A stretch of 64,000 nucleotides of DNA from Impatiens glandulifera (lineage: Eukaryota; Streptophyta; Magnoliopsida; Ericales; Balsaminaceae), in NCBI RefSeq assembly GCF_907164915.1, contig NC_061863.1, positions 66,393,364 through 66,457,363 of the forward strand. Direction: 5' to 3'. The notes beneath the pieces were generated by a model, which was not told where the DNA came from, ran no database searches, and saw only the letters and a list, made by a program, of their open reading frames with translations. Below are positions 55,601 through 64,000 of this stretch, piece by piece. A program made the translations under genes and the position numbers. Position 1 is the first letter of the stretch. Each line of letters begins with the position of its first letter.

Positions 55601-58102
55601 ACCTTAAATCTCTTACGAAACTTGTGATTGAACTAATATAATATAATTTAAACAGCCAAAAGTTTAACCATTTGTCTCAATACAGATGTATTCCAGCCCA
55701 CAGCATACATATCACCGTTGGAATATTACAAAGTTTCCAAATCTGAAGGCACTGCACATGTCTTACATATGACCCAAGTTTCTTATAATGACGATTGCAA
55801 ACCCAACATGCATGCCTGCTTATTGTCGTTCCAAAGAGAATAAAGAAACGGTTAACTCTTTTTTTATTATTATTTTCATTTGATGGTCTTATAAGTAGAC
55901 GTTGCCCATTGATCTTTCATTCAATATATTAGTTGAAAATAATTGTCCCGTAGTCGAAACAGGAAAGTAAGAAAAAATACAATCATTTTTACATTAACTT
56001 ATTAATCAAATTACTTAATTTATAAACTATTTTTTTTATTATTAATTTTATATTATATATTAATACTCTTTTTTTACCAATACAATTATACCAAACAAAT
56101 TTATTCAAATAAATCAATCTAAACAAACATTTAATTAAGTTAAAACTCACATTTTTTTTTGTTAAGTAAGAAGCTAATATCATCTCAATTTTAAATGAAC
56201 TCGAATATGTGACATTTATTTACTTAGGAACTTCCTAATCAATTCGATAATTATTAAATATTTTATATAAATATTTTTTGGTTTTTATAAATTTTATCTT
56301 TATTACGTTGCTATATAGTCCATTAAATGATTGATTTCATCGATTATAATATTAAAATATTCTTATTTTATCTTTACAAAATTAAAATTTCAAATACAAA
56401 AGACGTGATAGTTATTTAAAAACTCAAATAACTTAATTTAGTTTTGCATTAACTTTTTTTTTTATAAAACTAAAAAAATAACTCTCAAATTAATAAACAA
56501 TATGAAATAAGTCTCTTTTCTTCTCTAGTTGATATACTCCGGGTGAAGTTTAAAGATGTATTTAATCTTCACTTGAGAATAAATCTGGTCTAAATTTTTT
56601 TATTTAAATCTAAGTTTACATTTTTCCACCTAATTACAATTACAAATTTATTCAAAATATGGGTTGACGTGATGTTAAATGTGTGGTTTAAATCTAATGC
56701 ATCCACTTAGATAAAGTATCTGTGATTAAGTTTCTTATCATATAATTACATGTAATTCATAGGGCTTTGAACTTATTCGATCCCTACGATAAAACAATAT
56801 CTATATATAATCATTGTAATTTGTCTATATTGTTTGAATCTAATTAATGGTACAAACATAGTACTTAAGTATCTTTTAACATAATGTGATCTTTATTTTA
56901 ATTGATATTAGTTTGACCAATCATATTTTAGCACCGAACTAAGGTTAAAGCATAACAATAATACAATATAACAAATCTAAATAAACAAAAACAAAAACTT
57001 TAATAAGAAAAAACAATTCAAATAAATTAAAGAAATAAGATATATATTTAATTAATTACATTCTATATACTTTATAATTGTTTATAACTATCTATAATTA
57101 AAAGATAATTCATATATTTGAATTAGATTAACATTTTTTTTTTCAATTTTAATATTTTTGAATTAAACTTTTTCAGTCATATTCTCTCATAATAATATTT
57201 ATGTATGTTAAAAATCATTTAAAAATGTTTTATATATAATATAAATAGTTTAATATTTTATATTTTATATTATTAGCAAAATATAAGTAAATATCTATAT
57301 TGCTGATATATATTTACAACTTTTTAGCAAGGTTCAACTAGATAGGATACAAACTAGTATCATCTCTTCATCTTTTAACCAATTCAATTTAAAAAATAGT
57401 CAAAACAAACATTTTGGATTGAAAATTAAGTCGAAATTGAAATTATATCATATATTAAGATATGAACTCAACCATTTAAAATTTATTAAATATGTTATTA
57501 AATAACAAGACGTGAATATCATAAGATTCCGGGTTCGAACTTGTCAGGCAACAAATTCTACGTCCGGTTAGGTGTATTTGTGGGTTATGTATTTAATCTG
57601 TTTTTCCATTTAAATATTTATATGTTATTTATATATGTGAATAACTTTTACTTAAAATATTTTTTTATTAAAAATAAATACAATATTTATCACATATATA
57701 TTTTTCTCTATTTAATAAAAAGTTTGAATATTTTTATTGAACTTTTAGAAGTCAAATAAAGTCTAAATTAAATATGACAAAGGGGGTAAAATACAGAACT
57801 AACCTTTTTTTAAAAAAAAAACTACATTATTAACATTTAATTAATTAATTAAATTTGGAAAGAGGCTAACTAAATATGTAACTACTTTTCTCCCTTGAAT
57901 ATGTGGATTGAACTATGAAGTTTTGATGATCAGTTGACGACAAAAAAAAAAAAAAGTGCATCAAAATTAATATTAAACTGAAACAAAAATAAAGCAAGAA
58001 TTGAAGAAGAAAAGTATTTTAGTTGGTGTAACAAAACACAAATCTAGAATACATACAAGTCTAGTTGATCGATCATCAAGCTATACGACATCGTTTAATT
58101 AG
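52659..58102. other. AT-rich intergenic region
   Basis: No supported gene. A less AT-rich island at about 55680-55850 is open in frames on both strands and is described in the findings. A B-box-like GGTTCGAAC at 57532-57540 may belong to a SINE remnant. There are (TA)n tracts near 53270 and 53340. Confidence 0.5.
57505..57560 (+). repeat. possible SINE remnant
   Basis: GATTCCGGGTTCGAACTTGT (57525-57544) matches a pol III B box; no clear A box is seen upstream. Confidence 0.3.
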
Positions 58103-58420
58103 TTAGACAGAAACCACCAGGGCCACGTTTGGATCATCAAAACTGGGAGAGAAAGCGACAAAAATGAGCATAAACATTATCATGACAGGTAATAGAAGGA
58201 GCGGCGACGGCGGCGGCGGTAGCGGCGGAAGTACCAACGGCAGAAGGAGTAGAGACGCCGTTACCACCACCATTATGATTAAAGATCGAAAGTTAAAGTA
58301 TTTAAACGCCATGAACCCGCCGCCGTTAGGGTTTGGAGAATCTGATTTAGTGTATATCGACCGTCGATGATCAGTCTCGTAATTTGTGATGATCATCTCT
58401 TTCTCCCATCTCGTTATCAT
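58103..58420 (-). CDS. ARGOS/OSR-type small membrane protein
   Basis: A single-exon 105-aa protein. Its C-terminal half is the family signature: a hydrophobic segment, then LPLVLPPLPPPPSPLLLLPV, a second hydrophobic segment (MIMFMLIFVAF) and a short tail. ARGOS, ARL and OSR proteins are ER/endomembrane proteins that promote organ growth and dampen ethylene signalling. The N-terminal 45 residues are variable, as in the family. The start is ATG at 58418-58420; the frame extends 3 codons further to a TTG, which is not expected to be used. Directly upstream is TTGCAG|GCG, a possible acceptor of a leader intron. The proline-rich core is GC-rich against AT-rich flanks. Confidence 0.8.
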   Translation of the reverse strand: MITRWEKEMIITNYETDHRRSIYTKSDSPNPNGGGFMAFKYFNFRSLIIMVVVTASLLLLPLVLPPLPPPPSPLLLLPVMIMFMLIFVAFSPSFDDPNVALVVSV

Positions 58421-58680
58421 CGCCTGCAATATCAGTTCATGTCAAAAATAAATAAATATTTTAATTTATAGAGAGAAGAAGAAGATGAAGAAATATTTAT
58501 TATTTATGAGTGGAAGGACGTGACTTTGCCGTTAAGAGTGGTGGGACTTGGATAGGAAAGAATAGACGTCGTTAGTGGGGAGTCGTCAAAAGAGTGACAC
58601 GTCAGCAGACCAACCAACAATTACGTAGAGAGAAAGAATGGGGTTGGATTCACCGTACCAGGTGAGTGTTTCTCATTTCT
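58421..58680 (-). promoter_or_regulatory. leader and proximal promoter of the ARGOS-like gene
   Basis: Contains a two-codon upstream frame (ATGAACTGA, 58432-58440), a TATA-like CTCTATAAATT (about 58464-58474), and bZIP-type ACGT elements TGACACGTCA (58595-58604) and AGACGTCG (58564-58571). ACGT-core sites are bound by plant bZIP factors. Use of any of them is inference. Confidence 0.45.
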
Positions 58681-59187
58681 ACTCATTTCTCCACTTTATC
58701 TATGGGTCCATTTTCTCAACATTTTTTAAAATTATATATATAATATTAAGAAAAGTAATAGAGTAGGAAATTTGAGAAAAAAAAATGAGAAAAGAATGAT
58801 ATATTATTATATCACTAGTTGAAAAAAAGATAAAGAGTGATGAGATAGAAAAAAAAAAATATTATTTATTCTACCCATGGAAGGTGGAGCTCCACCTAAA
58901 TTAAAATCTTAAAATAAAACATTATATATATATATATATATATTTGATATGTGACTCTTATCCCAATTGGCTATGTAACTAAAATGTGAAAATGAGGTCG
59001 GTGATCAATCCTGGCCTCACCTTTAATTTATCTATAAACAAATTAATTTTATTAAAATAATTATTATTAATATTTTATACTAACAATATTTTCTTAATTT
59101 TAAACTATTTCAAAAATTTATAAGAAAATATAAATTAATAGTAATAAACAAGTTAAAATAGTTACCTTGGTTTGATTCGGTATTTAA

Positions 59188-59840
59188 ATAAAGAATTTGA
59201 TATCTCTGCTCAAGAACTTAACAAATCTCCTAGAATTGATGTTGATGTAAGTTCTCTTAAACTTGATCCAGCATTACATATTCCGATATGAAAATATCTT
59301 TTTAATCAAATGGATGAAATTAGACGAGTTTATATCAAGATGTGGTCATATCAACCTATTAAGGATGAGTGCCCGCCGACCAAATTTGGAAATCAAAATC
59401 GACGGTTTCAAAGTCATTGGTTTAAGAAATTTACTTGGTTATAATACTCTCCTTTGAAAGATGCTGCTTTTTGTTTTCCATGTTTCTTGTTTGAACATAA
59501 GCAACCCCAAAAACCTACATTTACAATAGATAAATTTAAATATTGAAAGCGAGTTAATGATGGAGATAAATGCTCTTTTGTTATGCATATATGATGTAAT
59601 ATTTCACCACATAATAGAGCAGTTGAATATCTTGATAATCTAATGAATATCCTTATCATATTGACAAAGTACTGAATGCATAGTCTTTAGATGAAAAACA
59701 AAATAACAGATTACGGCTTACAACAACTATTGAAAGCACCCGGTGGCTCACTTTGCAAGCGTGTGCATTGAGAGGGCGTGACGAGTCTCCATCTTCTAAT
59801 AATCGTGAAAATTTTATTGAAAAAAAAGCAGAGCATAGAA
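59188..59840 (+). pseudogene. decayed hAT-type transposase (TTF zinc finger / DUF4371)
   Basis: Translations in shifting plus frames recover the plant TTF-type transposase order: RRFQSHWFKKFTWL, KDAAFCFPCFLFEHKQP (zinc-binding cysteines), HNRAVEYLDNLMN, NRLRLTTTIESTRWLTLQAC and ALRGRDESPSSNNRENFIE. At least four stops and several frame changes separate them, and the later DUF4371 and dimerisation parts are absent. It is a long-dead fragment. No terminal inverted repeats were recognised. Confidence 0.75.
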
Positions 59841-62800
59841 TGTTAAATATGATATGCAAGTTGGAGTCAGGCTCAGGTAATTTTTCATCCTGGCTCCGCT
59901 CCCGATGCTTCTAATCCCAAAGAGTGTTAATATAGGACTAAAATAATATGTTACAAGAATGATAGAAATAATGTGTCAACTAAAAATTTATTAAAAAAGA
60001 TAATTTTTAGATTTTTAATTCATGACAATTGACACATCATTTATATCAATTTTTTTTGTAATATTATTTAGTCTTCTGTCATTTCTCAATCTCAAATCCA
60101 TCTCATTAAACTTGTTCGAATTATAATTTTTTTTAAATAATTGAGTTATTTAAAAAATAACTATGGGTAATGATTTTAAGGATGTGAATATTTTTTTAGT
60201 AAAAAAATTTAAAATGTATTAATAAAAACATTTTAGTTTGGTTAATGAGTTGAGTGAGGAGATAAATAAGAGATGAAGTGAAATGATGTATTAGTTTGAG
60301 TTATTTAAATAATCCAAAATTGAATAAGCCTAAGTGTGTTTGTTCGGATTCAAGTGATGATTTATTTGGTAAAAATATTTAAAGGATATTAATATATAAT
60401 GATAAAATATATATTTTTAAATAAATGATGTTTTAGTATTTTAGTTAATAAATTGAGTGATTTGGTTTTGTTGGTGCTCATCTGCGTTGGATATGACGAT
60501 AAATAATTGTTATTTCTTTTAATGACATGAATTTTGTTTAAAAGTTAATGAATTGAGTGATGGAATTAATAATATGGGGAGTGAAATAATGTTTGATTAA
60601 GTTGAGTTATTATAAAAAGGCTAAAGTGTTCAAAGGTTTCAAAAATAAAAATTTTAAAAACTAAGTCAAAATAAAGAAGAATTAACAAAGTTATGATAGA
60701 TTTGATGTGATCCTCACAAAATGTTCCAACTACTAGTTAGCAAATTAAAGTTAGTATAAAAAAACAGTTTGATATGTTATTTAAACACTCTTACTATGTG
60801 ATTATGTATCTCAATCTTAATCAAAATATTGAATGGATATATAATTATTCAGTGTAAAAATATATTTATTTTTAAATTTTACACAAATATTTATTTGAAA
60901 ATTGTGTTTATAAAATCACACAACAACAAAATTGTTGATCAAAACCAATAAATTAGAAAGAAATTTGTAAGGACAATGATATAACCTAACTTGACTTTAG
61001 ATCAAAGTTGTTCAGAATTTTTAAAATTTATTTACTAACTCAATCATGATTCGGATTGTAATTATTTTAACTAGCATGTATCCCGTGCATTTGCACGATT
61101 AATAATATAAAAACCATGAAAAAAATATTACGGTAAAATTTTTATGTACGGGTCAACCCACAATCCGACCCAAGTATCCATTTACTTTCACATATATCCA
61201 AATTAACCACAGCTCTCGACCCGGCAATCCGGACACTTTAAAAATTAAGCATCATTATATATATAGATAAGTTAGAATGAGAAAATAAAATGATGACGTG
61301 TAATGATTTTGAGGATGTGGTATATTTTTATAAAAAAACTTAAAAATATTAATATATAATAAAATTTAAAATATATGATATTTTAATATTTTGGTTAATT
61401 GATTGAGATTGTGATAAACGAGAGAGTAAATTATTTTATAAATAATACAAAGAAGAAATTTAAAAAAAAATGTTTTCAAAATTGAACGTCTTTATTACAC
61501 TTCCGGTCTTTATTACTACTTCCGGGCCCGCACAAAAAAATATATGTATATATCTTAAGAAGTCACGTAATAATGAGTGGTAAATTTCTTGCATAGTGGT
61601 TGTTATAAAAATAAATAAATAATAGATTTGGTTAGTTTGCAGGTAAAATTGACTGTGTCCAGATTTATAAAATAAATAGAAAGAGGTAAAAGACAAATTT
61701 CATCTAAAGAGAAAGGAGGTTGTTATTGAAAAATAAGCAATTATTACATTATAGTCAAACATAAGGGCCTATACATATATATGTCCTGATTAAACACCCC
61801 CAAAAAAATTCAACATGAATGACCAAAAAATCTAAGTTCATCGAACATCTTCTTCAACCGTCAGGAAATGTATTTATTATTCTAGTCAAAATCAATTTGC
61901 ATCATAACTATCCATTTTGATTTCTTTTTATTATAAATTCAACACTGATTTATTGATATATACATATATATATATATATATATATCACAAAATACAACTC
62001 AGAAAATATAGGTACAAATGTTTCTAAAATAAACTTAAAATATAACTGCATAAAAGAAATCACAACAAAGACCCAAAATCATTTGGGTCAATCTAACAAA
62101 TGAACACCTTTTTTTCAATTCAAATATTCTAAAAATAAAACAAACAATAACTGATGTATTCAAATATTTGTTATCATTTATAATATAATATTATACAAGG
62201 TTGATGCATGTATATAATCGAGTTGAGCCAACTAATCAACTAAATTATACATATATTTCACCTTTGCGGTCATTTTTGTACTCATTAATTAGTTTCCCCA
62301 TTTTCAAACTATTATTCAAAAAAAGAGAAAAGAAATGAAAAAAGAAGAATTAACTTTAGAAACTATAATATCTCTAAGAATGTTGATAACAAACCAAAAG
62401 AAGAGAAAAAATAATGAAACACATGTACAACATAATTTAAGAAAATAAAATACAAAGTATTCAATTCGATTTGAAACAAGTAAAAAAAACTTAGAGAATG
62501 TGGAAGTCAAATCACTTATTTTATTTTTGATAGGAATTCTCAATAAAACTACATTAATCATGTAAAAGTCATATCTTAATTATGTAGAAATCTATATACA
62601 TGCAATACAATCATATTATAAAAAGAATGTCATAAGCAATGAGTTCCATTCTTGGACCCACTAACTGCATGCGGCAATGCCCAAACAAAATAATGTGAAA
62701 CCAAACATGTTACTAATTAATTATTAATTTGGCTGCCATGCACTAACCTTAACTTGTGCAATTTCATGTTTGAATTCTGTCTCCACAGGATTCATTGAAC

Positions 62801-63000
62801 ATCAATCCAAACCTCAACACAGTCAAACTTAAAACATTAATTTGTGTATAACATAAGCAAGACTAGCTAATTAATCAATGTCACATTAAAGTTCTTTAAT
62901 TAATCACATAAATAAAATAATAATAATAATAATAACTTGTTATGTAATTAAGCAATGAAGGAATAATGCATGCTTTGTTTCTTTCTTTTACCTCATCTGT
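59841..63000. other. AT-rich intergenic region with a mini-Helitron
   Basis: Apart from the Helitron at 61071-61267 I see only AT-rich sequence, a (TA)n tract at about 61960-61984 and an (AAT)n run at about 62916-62933. No gene is supported. Confidence 0.5.
61071..61267 (-). mobile_element. 197-bp non-autonomous mini-Helitron
   Basis: On the minus strand it starts with TCTATATATATAATGATG preceded by A, and ends with the hairpin CGTGCA-AA-TGCACG, ten bases (GGATACATG region) and CTAG followed by T. These are the canonical Helitron 5' TC, subterminal 3' hairpin, 3' CTRR and A/T insertion site. It has no coding capacity, so any movement needed helicase from elsewhere. Both ends look intact. Confidence 0.8.
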
Positions 63001-63174
63001 TTAATTGTTTTTTCGACTAGAGTTGTTTACATGTTCTGCTCCTAAACTGCGGAGACTTGCGAGGGCAGATTTGAGTTGGTTAGTCCGGGAGTGCTTGGTC
63101 GATGGGCTTTCATTTTTCTCAACCAATTCGGTTGGTTGACTCAAACTCATACCGGAGAGCCTAGAGAAATTGAC
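63001..63174 (-). CDS. candidate C-terminal exon, unidentified protein
   Basis: A minus-strand open segment preceded by good acceptors (TTTCTCTAG at 63161-63169 or GACTTAG just above) and ending at a stop at 63001-63003. It encodes about 52-57 residues, rich in Ser, Leu and Lys, including MSLSQPTELVEKNESPSTKH and LKSALASLRSLGAEH. The region is clearly less AT-rich than its flanks. Alternatively it is a free-standing 49-aa frame beginning at the internal ATG. I recognise no family. The rest of the gene would lie toward or beyond the window end. Confidence 0.35.
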   Translation of the reverse strand, partial: VNFSRLSGMSLSQPTELVEKNESPSTKHSRTNQLKSALASLRSLGAEHVNNSSRKNN

Positions 63175-64000
63175 TAAGTCATTACTTTATCGTCATGCAA
63201 TATATAGTTGGCAATAAACCTTCCACTAGTAGCTTTGTAGTTCTTAAAGCCTTTGGCCTTATTGTGAGAATTGTTTTTTCAGACTTTGTAATTTGTATTA
63301 GCTAATGATCATACACTTTAATTAACTCTTTGGTGTTGGAGATCCGAACCCATTTTTTTTATGTAGTTGGTTCAATTATGTTAGGTAAGGAAGTTGAATT
63401 TTTTTATGAAGAACGGTAGACGTACTATCATAATATCTTTAGGAATTTGTCATATTTTGTTAAAAAACACTTTTGCAGCAATTATTTTATTTATTATGTA
63501 AATTATATCCATATTTCAAAATAAATTGATGTTTGTAATTGAGATGATGTAATCATAATTTCATTTGAAGACTCGTTTAACTCAGTAATTAATAACTATA
63601 AACTCTTTTAGTTCGAGTTATCAAAAAATTTTTAAAGCAATCACACCTAATTGAAAATGGAATTGAGAGTTACACATGAGTATTGGAGTGGTGGGTGTAG
63701 TAAATCACCTTTTTTTTCATGCCCTTAATTTCATGTTTGTTGTTCATGGGACAAATATTGCCATAAGTAGAATGAAATGGGGTATGGGTTCCACTAATAT
63801 TTCTTTTGTGTGTGTAATATCAATGGTTATTTGATTTGTCTTTTCTTTTTTAAATATTTTGTTTTTAATAGTTAGGTTGCGATTACTTTCACAAATAGTC
63901 ACCATCTTTTGATAGTAATGTTGAACAATTGTCCAAAAAGTCTATTCAAACCTCCCATTTGAGATATTTTGTATCACGTCCTAGTGAAATTAATGGATGT
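63175..64000. other. window right end, no gene recognised
   Basis: AT-rich with scattered G/T-rich stretches. If the exon candidate at 63001-63174 is real, this is intron or upstream sequence of that gene. Confidence 0.4.

Noticed and set aside
58664..58895. possible MITE with TTCTCA-type inverted segments upstream of the ARGOS-like gene
   Set aside because: Inverted similarity is loose and mostly A/T runs; no target duplication found.
62750..62800. possible minus exon MNPVETEFKHEIAQVK with a GTTAGT donor
   Set aside because: It cannot be joined in frame to the candidate exon at 63001-63174 and has no downstream partner; too short to support.

Overview
The window is nuclear DNA from a flowering plant, most likely a eudicot. 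The evidence is AT-rich intergenic DNA, GT-AG spliced genes with many small introns, plant-only families (CDPK-related kinase, MAP70, TGA bZIP, plastid ferredoxin-dependent glutamate synthase, ARGOS/OSR) and plant transposons. I cannot name the species. Exon chains below were built by hand from frame, splice sites and family knowledge.

Layout. 4.9-7.5 kb (+): CDPK-related Ser/Thr kinase, 11 exons, 577 aa. 8.6-11.6 kb (+): glycoside hydrolase family 31 enzyme of the YihQ/sulfoquinovosidase-like group, 6 exons, 866 aa. 12.3-16.1 kb (-): MAP70 microtubule-associated protein, 10 exons, 587 aa, converging on the GH31 gene. 20.2-22.6 kb (-): clade-II-like TGA bZIP factor, 10 exons, 438 aa, with a perfect four-tract G-quadruplex motif about 0.9 kb upstream of its start codon. 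27.6-28.2 kb: tRNA-Asp(GTC) (+) and tRNA-Gly(GCC) (-). 30.1-51.7 kb (+): complete ferredoxin-dependent glutamate synthase gene, 33 exons, 1619 aa. 58.1-58.4 kb (-): small ARGOS/OSR-type membrane protein. The rest is AT-rich intergenic DNA with two short unidentified minus-strand exon candidates (52.4-52.7 and 63.0-63.2 kb).

Mobile DNA has shaped the region. Intron 22 of the glutamate synthase gene holds a 4.3-kb antisense Ty1/copia element whose two 267-bp LTRs read as identical, so it arrived recently. It sits inside an older MITE-like repeat, has lost most of gag, and has one in-frame stop. Other introns hold at least three copies of a GTTTGATAAAACT-ended MITE, a 216-bp Harbinger-like MITE with a TAA duplication, a truncated copia 3' end and tRNA-derived SINE remnants. 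The right end has a decayed TTF/DUF4371 hAT-type transposase and a 197-bp mini-Helitron with both canonical termini.

The genes do not form a pathway. The glutamate synthase makes glutamate in plastids (photorespiratory and primary nitrogen assimilation). The kinase and TGA factor are signalling proteins, MAP70 organises cortical microtubules, and the ARGOS-like protein would modulate organ growth and ethylene response. I found no wholly new gene system. The most notable points are the young copia insertion tolerated in an essential gene, the substituted sulfonate-clamp arginine in the GH31 enzyme, the single-nucleotide-loop G-quadruplex, and the mini-Helitron.
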